Shown here one piece after another: positions 1-5,353 of a DNA stretch of 6,014 nucleotides. How positions within the stretch are numbered: position 1 is the stretch's first letter; every line of letters begins with the position of its first letter. The notes below the pieces were generated by a model, which worked only from the letters and a program-made list of their open reading frames with translations, searched no databases and was not told the DNA's origin. Source of the DNA: Actinomycetes bacterium. Lineage in GTDB: Bacteria > Actinomycetota > Thermoleophilia > Gaiellales > Gaiellaceae. The position numbers and the translations under genes were made by a program. The stretch lies in NCBI GenBank assembly GCA_030624785.1, contig JAUXJK010000135.1:1-6014 (forward strand), in the 5' to 3' direction.

Positions 1-171
1 ATCGCAGTCGGCCAACCAGCGAATCTCACGCTGATTGACGTTGAGCGCCAATGGGTGGTGGGGGAGGACGGCTTCCGTTCTCGCTCAGCGAACTCGTGGC
101 TGATCGGTGAGGAGTTGTCCGGATGCATCGTCATGACGATCGCCGACGGCCGACTCGCCTACGCGGCATGA
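1..171 (+). CDS. pyrC: Dihydroorotase, C-terminal end (partial, 5' cut by window)
   Basis: This is the last 56 codons of a gene entering from the left edge in frame 1 and ending at TGA 169-171. The peptide reads GQPANLTLIDVE near its start, then SRSANSWLIGEELSG and VMTIADGRLAY. That is the closing beta-sandwich of amidohydrolase-fold dihydroorotases, whose usual pattern is G-x-P-A-D-(L)-x-(L)-x-D, then S-x-x-x-N-x-x-(x)-G-x-x-L-x-G and T-(I/V)-x-x-G-x-(V)-x-Y. The enzyme interconverts N-carbamoyl-aspartate and dihydroorotate in the cytosol, the step before PyrD. The metal-binding core lies outside the window, so catalytic residues cannot be checked. The stop overlaps the next start (ATGA, 168-171), and the two genes that follow make the enzyme for the next pathway step, which supports the call. 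Another amidohydrolase (for example hydantoinase/allantoinase) is possible but unlikely in this context. Confidence 0.85.
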   Translation: MAVGQPANLTLIDVERQWVVGEDGFRSRSANSWLIGEELSGCIVMTIADGRLAYAA

Positions 172-911
172 ATGCACAGCTCGCGCACCTTCGCGTGCGA
201 GGCAACGAGGCAATCGGGCCATACAGCCTTCTCCATGTTGAGCGAGGCCAGCTCGATCCTGGTGTCCCGGGCCAGTTCTTCATGCTTCGCACGGAGCCGC
301 TTCTGCTGCCACGGCCAATGAGCCTCTGTATGGCGCGAGCCGGCGAGTTGGGCTTTCTCATTGATCCGACCGGCAAGGGAACCGAGGCGCTGGCGCGGCT
401 CGATCCCGGTGATCGGATCACTGTGTTCGGCCCGCTCGGGCATGGATTCCCACTCGACGCGACTGATCCCGTGATCGTTGGTGGCGGAATCGGGATCGCG
501 CCACTTCCATATCTCAGCGAGAGCCTTCGCGGAGCGCCCGCGCTGCTCGGATTCCGCTCGGATGCCCACGCGGTCGCTGGCGCTCTGCTTCCGAATGCCG
601 AGATCGTGATCGATCCGGTCAGAGTGACCGAGCCACTCGCAGAGCATCTTGTGTCGCGTCCTGAGGCGACACCGCTCGCGTGCGGACCCGAACCGATGCT
701 CGCCGCGGTCGGGCGGCTCGCTTCTCATGCCTGGCTCGCCCACGAAGCTCCGATGGCGTGTGGCTACGGGGCATGCTTCGGATGCGCCGTTCGCATCGAT
801 GGCGAGTTGAAACGGCTCTGTGTCGAGGGTCCTACCGTTCTCGCCGGTCGGCTCTATGTGCCAGACCACGACTCATCGCCATTGCCATCCGCCGTGGGTG
901 TGCCAGCATGA
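168..911 (+). CDS. pyrK: Dihydroorotate dehydrogenase electron-transfer subunit (PyrK)
   Basis: This 247-residue protein is the FAD/[2Fe-2S] subunit of class 1B dihydroorotate dehydrogenase. It passes electrons from PyrD's FMN to NAD+. In order it shows a flavin-binding barrel with GQFFML (35-40) and LPRPMSL (47-53, the R-x-x-S FAD motif); GPLGHGF (88-94); the nucleotide-binding GGGIGIAPL (105-113); ACGPEPML (171-178); and a C-terminal iron-sulfur site with Cys198, Cys203, Cys206 and Cys218 (C-x4-C-x2-C-x11-C), the family's ligand pattern. I chose ATG 168 because it overlaps the pyrC stop as ATGA and because the 15 codons upstream in the same frame read as arginine-rich non-family sequence. 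There is no clear Shine-Dalgarno, so translation is probably coupled to pyrC. Its own stop overlaps the pyrD start in the same way, fitting 1:1 production of the two subunits. Confidence 0.95.
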   Translation: MNAQLAHLRVRGNEAIGPYSLLHVERGQLDPGVPGQFFMLRTEPLLLPRPMSLCMARAGELGFLIDPTGKGTEALARLDPGDRITVFGPLGHGFPLDATDPVIVGGGIGIAPLPYLSESLRGAPALLGFRSDAHAVAGALLPNAEIVIDPVRVTEPLAEHLVSRPEATPLACGPEPMLAAVGRLASHAWLAHEAPMACGYGACFGCAVRIDGELKRLCVEGPTVLAGRLYVPDHDSSPLPSAVGVPA

Positions 912-1837
912 CGCGCATTCTCAATGCGTCGGGTTGTCTAGACGCGCTGGCGGCGCCCGAAGTCGCCGACGGGCTCGATGTCTTCGTGACGAAGACCGTC
1001 ACGCCATTGCCACGCACCGGAAACGATCCGATTCGCATTGCCGAAAGCGATGTCGGAATGCTGAATTCAATTGGGCTCGCGAATCCGGGTATCGAGCGGT
1101 TTGTCGCCGAGTACTTGCCTGAGCTCGCCGAGAGAATCCCCTCGCTTTGGGTGTCCGTCGGCGGGTTTTCAGCTGAGGATTTCGCCTTGTGTTGCGCAGC
1201 CCTCGATGGTTACGCATGCGTCGATGCGATCGAGCTCAACGTATCGTGCCCCAATGTGACGGCTCCTGCGGATGAGGCATCGGCGATCGTCGCCGCCGCG
1301 CGAGGTGTGACATCGAAACCTCTGTACGCAAAACTCTCACCGGCATTGCCCGACATAGCCTCGGTGGCGCAGGCCGCCGAGCAGGCGGGCGCACGGGGTC
1401 TGTCTCTAACGAACACGCTCCGCGGCCTCATTCTTGATCCTGCGACGCTTGAACCAATACTCGCGACGGCGACCGGTGGGCTCTCCGGACCAGCACTGCG
1501 TCCGGTGGCCCTCGCTGCGGTCTACGCCTGTGCGCAGGCGACAAGTCTTCCCATTGTTGGCATGGGTGGAGTCGAGACAGGAGAGCACGCGCTTGCGTTG
1601 ATCGCCGCCGGAGCATCAGACGTCGCGCTCGGCACGGTTCTGTTCGGCGACCCGGCAGCGCCGCATCGCATACGCACGGAGCTCGAGGAAGCGGCGCAGC
1701 GCCGCGGAGTCGCGAGTGCCGCGGGTGTGTTTCGAATGGCGCTCGGCGACGAATTGAGCGCGAGCGAGGTGTCATCGAAGCCAGGTATCCGAGGCGATTT
1801 GTTGCCTGAACTGACAAAGGTAGCGGTCGGCTCGTAA
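908..1837 (+). CDS. pyrD: Dihydroorotate dehydrogenase, class 1B catalytic subunit (PyrD)
   Basis: This 309-residue FMN-dependent TIM-barrel enzyme oxidises dihydroorotate to orotate and works with PyrK encoded just upstream. Visible motifs are NASG (6-9), TKTVTP (28-33), MLNSIGLANPG (51-61, substrate Asn53), ELNVSCPNV (109-117, with Cys114 as the expected catalytic base), KLSP (142-145), NTLRG (169-173), TGGLSGPALRP (189-199) and the phosphate-binding IVGMGGVETG (216-225) with GASDVALGT (235-243). The Cys base and the pyrK neighbour place it in class 1B rather than the quinone-linked class 2, which uses Ser. ATG 908 forms an ATGA overlap with pyrK; the reading frame continues upstream to 680, but that part overlaps pyrK and has no family sequence. 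The N-terminus begins about a dozen residues later than in many class 1B enzymes, and the segment after the catalytic Cys looks short. Confidence 0.95.
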   Translation: MTRILNASGCLDALAAPEVADGLDVFVTKTVTPLPRTGNDPIRIAESDVGMLNSIGLANPGIERFVAEYLPELAERIPSLWVSVGGFSAEDFALCCAALDGYACVDAIELNVSCPNVTAPADEASAIVAAARGVTSKPLYAKLSPALPDIASVAQAAEQAGARGLSLTNTLRGLILDPATLEPILATATGGLSGPALRPVALAAVYACAQATSLPIVGMGGVETGEHALALIAAGASDVALGTVLFGDPAAPHRIRTELEEAAQRRGVASAAGVFRMALGDELSASEVSSKPGIRGDLLPELTKVAVGS

Positions 1838-1845
1838 CGGTTGTT

Positions 1846-1874
1846 TTGTACGGCGGCTCGTGGTTGCCTACAAT
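1846..1874 (+). promoter_or_regulatory. Candidate promoter for mihF (leaderless)
   Basis: TTGTAC at 1846-1851 and TACAAT at 1869-1874 are separated by 17 bp, the ideal spacing for a housekeeping sigma factor. The -10 matches TATAAT at five of six positions; the -35 keeps only the TTG. The -10 ends 8 bases before ATG 1883, so transcription should start at or within a couple of bases of the start codon. There is no Shine-Dalgarno, as expected for a leaderless mRNA, which is common in Actinobacteria. It would separate mihF transcription from the pyrimidine operon upstream. Confidence 0.6.
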
Positions 1875-1875
1875 C

Positions 1876-1891
1876 GGCCGCCATGGCGGCC
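1876..1891. repeat. Perfect 16-bp palindrome centred on the mihF start codon
   Basis: The sequence GGCCGCCATGGCGGCC equals its own reverse complement. Its centre falls between A and T of the mihF ATG (1883/1884), and it begins one base after the predicted -10 element. This is the position of an operator that would overlap the transcription start. If transcription starts at the ATG, the left arm is not in the mRNA, so a role in duplex DNA is more likely than an RNA hairpin. Met-Ala-Ala codons in GC-rich DNA could also produce it by chance. Confidence 0.55.
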
Positions 1892-2212
1892 ACAAAAGCT
1901 CAGACGAAGGCGCCGTCGCGTTCTCTCGATCAGAGAATGGATGCGCTGAGTCGCGCCAACGAGGTGAGGGTGCGCCGAGCCCAGCTGAAGAGGGAACTGA
2001 AATCTGGGCGAGTGCGGATCGACGATCTGCTTGACGATCCGCCCGAGTACGTCGGTACCGCGAAGGTCTTCGACATCCTCCTGGCGGTCCCAAAGTTCGG
2101 TCGCGTGAAGGCTGCTCGTTTTCTCAAGCATTGTCGAATTAGTCAGTCAAAAACCGTTGGCGGCCTCTCTGAGCGTCAACGAACGGAGCTCGTGGGTCTC
2201 CTGCGTCGCTAA
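1883..2212 (+). CDS. mihF: Actinobacterial integration host factor (mIHF family)
   Basis: This 109-residue, strongly basic protein belongs to the single-subunit actinobacterial IHF family, nucleoid proteins unrelated to enterobacterial IHF that bend and compact DNA. A charged N-terminal helix (about 15-40) leads to RAQLKRELKSGRV (32-44), then KVFDILLAVPKFGRVKAARFL (60-80), the helix-two-turn-helix region with the family's L-P-x-(V/F)-G-x-V-K-A core, and GGLSERQR (93-100). The family usually precedes gmk, as here. ATG 1883 is preferred over in-frame TTG 1841 because the extra residues do not fit the family, there is a good -10 just before 1883, and TTG 1841 would lie upstream of that promoter. 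Compared with the mycobacterial protein, the Arg-rich stretch just before GGL/RGLG reads SKTVGGL, with fewer arginines. The N-terminal Ala/Lys/Thr tail is probably disordered. Confidence 0.92.
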   Translation: MAATKAQTKAPSRSLDQRMDALSRANEVRVRRAQLKRELKSGRVRIDDLLDDPPEYVGTAKVFDILLAVPKFGRVKAARFLKHCRISQSKTVGGLSERQRTELVGLLRR

Positions 2213-2241
2213 GTGAGCCACGTACATCAGAACGCGTCGCG

Positions 2242-2814
2242 GTGACATCCGTCGGGACGCTTTTCGTTGTTACCGGTCCCTCCGGCGCCGGCAAAGGAAC
2301 GCTGATCAGAGAGCTGCTTGCGCGACGACCCGAGCTTGAAGTCGCGGTGTCCGCGACGACGAGGCAGCGTCGACCAGGCGAGATCGATGGTCAGGACTAT
2401 CACTTCATGACCGAAGACGAGTTCGCCCAGGCAAAGCTTGCGGGTGCCTTCTACGAAGAGGTCGAGTACGTGTCAGGGAACAGGTACGGCACGCTCGAGC
2501 GTGAGGTGTCGCGCATCCTGGGCACAGGCCGAAGCTGTGTGCTCGAAGTCGAAACGCAGGGAGCTCGTGCCGTGAAGTACCGCGAACCCTCCGCGGTGAC
2601 GATCTTTATCGCCTCGCCGACATTCGACGAGCTCGAACGTCGCCTGACCGAACGTGCGACCGAGAGCGCCGGCGAGATCGGCGAGCGTCTTGCATTGGCG
2701 CGTCGCCAGATGGACGAGGCGACCGACTTCGACTTCGTTGTCGTGAACGACTCCGTCGAGCGCGCCGCTGAGGAGCTGGTTGCCATTGCCGATCGTGAGA
2801 CGAAGGCGGGCTAA
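2242..2814 (+). CDS. gmk: Guanylate kinase
   Basis: This 190-residue cytosolic enzyme phosphorylates GMP to GDP with ATP. It has the P-loop GPSGAGKGT (12-20); the GMP-binding segment SATTRQRRPGEIDGQDYHF (37-55) including the T-T-R-x-x-R-x-G-E signature; FYEEVEYVSGNRYGT (70-84); the VLEVETQGARAVK strand (100-112); a lid region rich in Arg around ERRLTERATES; and the final FDFVVVND. Length is normal for the family. The start is GTG 2242, 29 bases after the mihF stop; translation from there begins properly with the first beta strand before the P-loop. No Shine-Dalgarno is evident, so translation may depend on coupling to mihF. At position 104, where most guanylate kinases have Asp (I-D-x-Q-G-A), this one has Glu. 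Confidence 0.97.
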   Translation: MTSVGTLFVVTGPSGAGKGTLIRELLARRPELEVAVSATTRQRRPGEIDGQDYHFMTEDEFAQAKLAGAFYEEVEYVSGNRYGTLEREVSRILGTGRSCVLEVETQGARAVKYREPSAVTIFIASPTFDELERRLTERATESAGEIGERLALARRQMDEATDFDFVVVNDSVERAAEELVAIADRETKAG

Positions 2815-2836
2815 CGGCGATCGCAGACGGGTTAGC
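2810..2836. repeat. Inverted repeat at the gmk end
   Basis: GCTAAC (2810-2815, containing the gmk stop codon) is matched by GTTAGC (2831-2836), separated by 15 bases that themselves hold the palindrome GCGATCGC (2817-2824). A stem of 6 bp is possible, but no run of T follows, so I do not call it an intrinsic terminator. It may be a weak mRNA 3'-end structure or chance. The rest of the 82-base gap before rpoZ holds GACTC (2852-2856) mirrored by GAGTC (2868-2872) and the rpoZ -10 element. Confidence 0.3.
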
Positions 2837-2881
2837 GATGCTCGCCCGCGCGACTCTACGTTTAGGTGAGTCAGTAGCAGC

Positions 2882-2887
2882 TACAAT
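2882..2887 (+). promoter_or_regulatory. Candidate -10 element for rpoZ (leaderless)
   Basis: TACAAT lies 9 bases before the rpoZ ATG (2897), the same hexamer and almost the same distance as at mihF; both are preceded by C (CTACAAT). No convincing -35 is found 16-18 bp upstream: the region around 2858-2866 reads ACGTTTAGG. No Shine-Dalgarno precedes the ATG. The layout suggests a leaderless rpoZ transcript. Confidence 0.5.
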
Positions 2888-2896
2888 TGAAGCTAT

Positions 2897-3127
2897 ATGA
2901 CTAGAATTCGTGTTGACAAGGTCGTAACCAATGCCGGTGAGTCGCGCTACGGCGCGGTCATCATGGCCGCAAAGCGCGCCCGGCAGCTGAACAACTATCA
3001 CCACCAGCTCGGTGAAGGAACGTTTGACGAGTCACCGCCGCCCCTCGTGGAGACGCGATCCAAGAACTACCTCACGATCGCGCTCGAAGAGATCGCTAGC
3101 GGCAAGATCAAGCTGGCCGACGACTAG
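2897..3127 (+). CDS. rpoZ: DNA-directed RNA polymerase omega subunit
   Basis: This small 76-residue protein is the omega subunit, which clamps the beta' C-terminus and helps RNA polymerase assemble. The diagnostic core SRYGAVIMAAKRARQLN spans 16-32, matching the family's R-Y-x-x-V-x-x-A-x-K-R-A-R-(Q) helix, and a second conserved part, NYLTIALEEIASGKI, spans 57-71, matching the A-L-x-E-I-x-x-G-K-(I) helix. Between them is a variable Pro-rich linker (PPP at 47-49). Position between gmk and coaBC is the classical bacterial arrangement and confirms the call. ATG 2897 is supported by the -10 hexamer immediately before it. It is on the short side for an actinobacterial omega, as there is no extended C-terminal tail. 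Confidence 0.96.
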   Translation: MTRIRVDKVVTNAGESRYGAVIMAAKRARQLNNYHHQLGEGTFDESPPPLVETRSKNYLTIALEEIASGKIKLADD

Positions 3128-3133
3128 GAAGCG

Positions 3134-3147
3134 CGTCGCGAGCGACG
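3134..3147. repeat. Short hairpin after rpoZ
   Basis: CGTCGC (3134-3139) and GCGACG (3142-3147) are perfect inverted copies separated by GA, 6 bases past the rpoZ stop. As RNA it would fold as a 5-bp stem with the 4-base loop CGAG. No T-run follows, so it is not a standard terminator; it could stabilise the rpoZ 3' end or be incidental. The rest of the 60-base gap holds only the coaBC ribosome site. Confidence 0.3.
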
Positions 3148-3178
3148 AGTGTTGCGCTGACGTGGCGGCCCCAACCCT

Positions 3179-3182
3179 GGAG
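3179..3182 (+). promoter_or_regulatory. Shine-Dalgarno site of coaBC
   Basis: GGAG ends 5 bases before ATG 3188. It fixes the coaBC start and contrasts with mihF, gmk and rpoZ, none of which has a visible site. Confidence 0.6.
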
Positions 3183-3187
3183 CGCGC

Positions 3188-4351
3188 ATGGCGCACGTGA
3201 TCGTTGGTGTCACCGGTGGTGTTGCCGCGTATAAGAGCGGCGAGATCGTCCGCGCCTTCGTGAAGGCTGGGGACGACGTTACGCCCATCTTGACCAGGGG
3301 TGCCGAACGCTTCCTTGGCACTCGGACGCTCGAAGCACTTGCGCGTCGGGCCGCGCCCGACGATCTCTATCCGCATCTTGCCGATGCCGATCTGTTGCTC
3401 ATTGCCCCGCTCTCGGCCAACACGCTCGCGAAGCTCGCGACGGGAATCGCCGACAACATCCTTACGCAGCTTGCGCTCGCCTTCCCGGCCCCAATCGTGG
3501 TTGCGCCTGCGATGAACACGCGCATGTGGGAGCACGCCGCGACACAACACAACATCGAGCTGCTGCGGCAGCGTGGCGTCCGCGTTGTGGGTCCAGCATT
3601 CGGCGAGCTGGCCGAAGGCGAGGTCGGTACTGGCCGGATGAGCGAGCCCACTGAGATCGTCGAGGCCTGCCGAGCCATTCTCAATCAAACTGGCGGGGGC
3701 GAGCTGGTCGGTCGATCCGTGCTTGTGACGGCAGGAGGTACGCGCGAGGCCCTTGACCCTGTTCGCTACCTCGGCAATCGCTCCAGTGGGCGCATGGGAT
3801 TCGCCGTAGCGGCCGAAGCGGCCCGCCGCGGCGGTTCTGTGACGGTTATCGCTGCCAACGTTGCGCTTGCGCCACCGCCTGGCGTCGAAGTGATCAACGT
3901 TGTGAGTGCGGCCGAGCTCGCGGATGAGACACTCGCGCGGGATGACGCGGATCTGGTGGTGATGGCAGCAGCCGTCGCCGATTACCGACCGAGCGCGCCC
4001 GAGAAGAGTAAAAAGAAGAAGGACGAAGGCAACTGGACGGTTGCGTTCGAGCGGACGCAGGACGTATTGCTAGAGCTCGGCCGTCGGCAACGTCCTGGGC
4101 AGATTCTTGTGGGCTTCGCAGCCGATGAGGGGGAGCAAGGTCTTGCAGCAGCGCGCGAAAAGCGCCAGCGTAAGAACGTGAACGTGATTGTTTTCAACGA
4201 CGTGTCTCGAACCGATGTCGGATTCGAAGTCGACGACAACGAGGTCGTGTTGATTGGCCCCGATGGCGAGACGCGCGTAGACAAACGGTCAAAGGAGGAG
4301 TGCGCCGTGGCTATCCTCGACAACGTGATCCCGCTCCTCGCCTCCGCATGA
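3188..4351 (+). CDS. coaBC: Bifunctional phosphopantothenoylcysteine decarboxylase / phosphopantothenate-cysteine ligase (CoaBC)
   Basis: This 387-residue cytosolic enzyme carries two coenzyme A steps: CoaB joins cysteine to 4'-phosphopantothenate using CTP, and CoaC (FMN) decarboxylates the product. The CoaC domain (1 to about 165) shows GVTGGVAAYK (7-16), ADLLLIAPLSANTLAKLATG (67-86), APAMNTRMW (106-114), and GELAEGEVGTGRM (139-151). The CoaB domain (about 175-387) shows VTAGGTREALDPVRYLGNRS (180-199, with Asn197), MAAAVADYRP (259-268), a KKKK run (275-278) where the family has its K-x-K-K loop, and VGFAADEGE. Two CoaC features are unusual: the flap Cys of E. coli Dfp is Glu143 here, and the presumed active-site His (His63, in DLYPHLADAD) lies nearer to the A-D than in E. 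coli. The start has a Shine-Dalgarno. The stop overlaps the moxR ATG. Confidence 0.96.
   Translation: MAHVIVGVTGGVAAYKSGEIVRAFVKAGDDVTPILTRGAERFLGTRTLEALARRAAPDDLYPHLADADLLLIAPLSANTLAKLATGIADNILTQLALAFPAPIVVAPAMNTRMWEHAATQHNIELLRQRGVRVVGPAFGELAEGEVGTGRMSEPTEIVEACRAILNQTGGGELVGRSVLVTAGGTREALDPVRYLGNRSSGRMGFAVAAEAARRGGSVTVIAANVALAPPPGVEVINVVSAAELADETLARDDADLVVMAAAVADYRPSAPEKSKKKKDEGNWTVAFERTQDVLLELGRRQRPGQILVGFAADEGEQGLAAAREKRQRKNVNVIVFNDVSRTDVGFEVDDNEVVLIGPDGETRVDKRSKEECAVAILDNVIPLLASA
4291..4298 (+). promoter_or_regulatory. Consensus Shine-Dalgarno inside the end of coaBC
   Basis: AAAGGAGG fully complements the usual 3' end of 16S rRNA. It lies in coaBC codons for Ser-Lys-Glu-Glu. A GTG in the coaBC frame follows at 4307-4309, 8 bases after the GGAGG, and would encode a 14-residue peptide ending at the ATGA shared with moxR. 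It lies 49 bases before the moxR ATG, too far for direct use. The only upstream in-frame moxR start (GTG 4300) is 1 base after it, too close. Confidence 0.35.
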
Positions 4352-5337
4352 GCGACAGAATGACCACCGATCGGCATGTCCGCTCGCCTGCTCCGGGCGA
4401 CTTGGCTGCGTCGCGCGCGCTGGTCGAGCGCGTCATCGAGAACCTTGGCCGCGTGATGCGCGCGCCGCGAGAAGCGCTTGAACTGACTGTGCTAGGCCTG
4501 ATCGCCGAAGGACATCTGATTATCGAAGACTTCCCGGGAGTGGGGAAGACGACGCTTGCCAAGGCGCTCGCGCGATCGGTTGGCTGTTCGTTCTCACGTA
4601 TTCAGTTCACTCCTGACCTGCTTCCGTCAGACGTCACCGGCGTGAACATGTTTTCGCAACAGACGGGAGAGTTTGAGTTCAGGCCAGGCCCCGTCTTCAC
4701 CAATCTGCTGCTGATCGACGAGATCAATCGAGCCTCACCAAAGACACAGTCGGCACTGCTCGAGTGCATGCAGGAGCTGCAGGTCACGGCGGACGGCGTC
4801 TCGTATGGTCTCGCGCCGCCGTTCATGGTGATCGCCACACTGAATCCGATCGAGTACGAAGGCACGTACCCGTTGCCCGAGGCCGAGCTCGATCGTTTTG
4901 CCCTCAGGGTTTCGATTGGCTATCCATCGTTTTCTGACGAAGCGAGCATGCTGGTCGAACAGGCCGAGTCCTCGCCGCTGGATGAGCTCGAGCCGGTCGC
5001 GAGCACTGAGGAAGTGCTGACAGCGATCGACACGGCCCGTCACATGTATGTCGAGCCGAGCATCGCCGAGTATGTGACGCGGATTCTGTGCGCGACCCGC
5101 GAGGACAAGCGCCTGTTCCTTGGGGCGAGCCCACGTGCCGGGATCACGTTGCTCCGCGTGGCGAAAGCTCGCGCCTTGCTCGAGGGGCGAGGCTACGTCA
5201 CGCCCGGCGACGTGAAGACCGTCGCAGGCCCCGTGCTCGGGCATCGACTTCTGCTCTCTCCCGAAGCTCGCGCAGGGGCCTTGGATGCGAGCGGGCTTGT
5301 GGCCGAGACCCTGGATCGTCTACCGGTTCCGTCGTAG
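4348..5337 (+). CDS. MoxR-family AAA+ ATPase
   Basis: This 329-residue ATPase belongs to the MoxR group of AAA+ proteins, ATP-driven chaperones thought to mature or insert cofactors into partner complexes. It shows Walker A in EDFPGVGKTTLAKALA (60-75; Lys67, Thr68); the MoxR-typical RIQFTPDLLPSDVTG (84-98) and EFRPGPVFTNLLLIDEINRA (110-129, Walker B Asp124/Glu125); sensor 1 in ATLNPIEYEGTYPLPEAELD (163-182; Asn166); the LDRF arginine (Arg183); and, near the C-terminus, the sensor-2 region GASPRAG and a helical lid. Canonical relatives read TQNP and EAQLDRF; the changes here are modest. ATG 4348 gives an ATGA overlap with coaBC; Met5 at 4360 is an alternative. A DUF58 gene follows after 16 bases, the classical MoxR partner. 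The client is unknown. Confidence 0.93.
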   Translation: MSDRMTTDRHVRSPAPGDLAASRALVERVIENLGRVMRAPREALELTVLGLIAEGHLIIEDFPGVGKTTLAKALARSVGCSFSRIQFTPDLLPSDVTGVNMFSQQTGEFEFRPGPVFTNLLLIDEINRASPKTQSALLECMQELQVTADGVSYGLAPPFMVIATLNPIEYEGTYPLPEAELDRFALRVSIGYPSFSDEASMLVEQAESSPLDELEPVASTEEVLTAIDTARHMYVEPSIAEYVTRILCATREDKRLFLGASPRAGITLLRVAKARALLEGRGYVTPGDVKTVAGPVLGHRLLLSPEARAGALDASGLVAETLDRLPVPS

Positions 5338-5353
5338 CGAGTAGGTCAGCAGG

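Noticed and set aside
159..869. Long open frame on the - strand opposite pyrK (236 codons)
   Set aside because: It is a mirror of the pyrK codon pattern in GC-rich DNA; its translation has no recognisable motif, while the + strand has clear FAD and iron-sulfur motifs.
1841..1882. TTG start extending mIHF by 14 residues
   Set aside because: The extension is not family-like and begins upstream of the predicted -10 element.
1428..2093. Long open frame on the - strand opposite pyrD and mihF (221 codons)
   Set aside because: It is Arg/Ser/Pro-rich, crosses the pyrD-mihF intergenic promoter region and has no domain signature; it is a shadow frame.
3128..3187. Intrinsic terminator or promoter between rpoZ and coaBC
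   Set aside because: The short GC hairpin lacks a T-run, and no -10 element at proper spacing precedes coaBC; read-through from rpoZ is more likely.
3998..4022. A-rich stretch in coaBC as a programmed frameshift site
   Set aside because: The frame continues normally through the CoaB domain to its expected end, and the bases simply encode the lysine loop.
4300..4347. Alternative GTG start for the MoxR gene, just after the consensus Shine-Dalgarno
   Set aside because: Only 1 base separates GGAGG from this GTG, and the added residues are Arg/Pro-rich and unlike MoxR N-termini; ATG 4348 with the ATGA overlap fits better.
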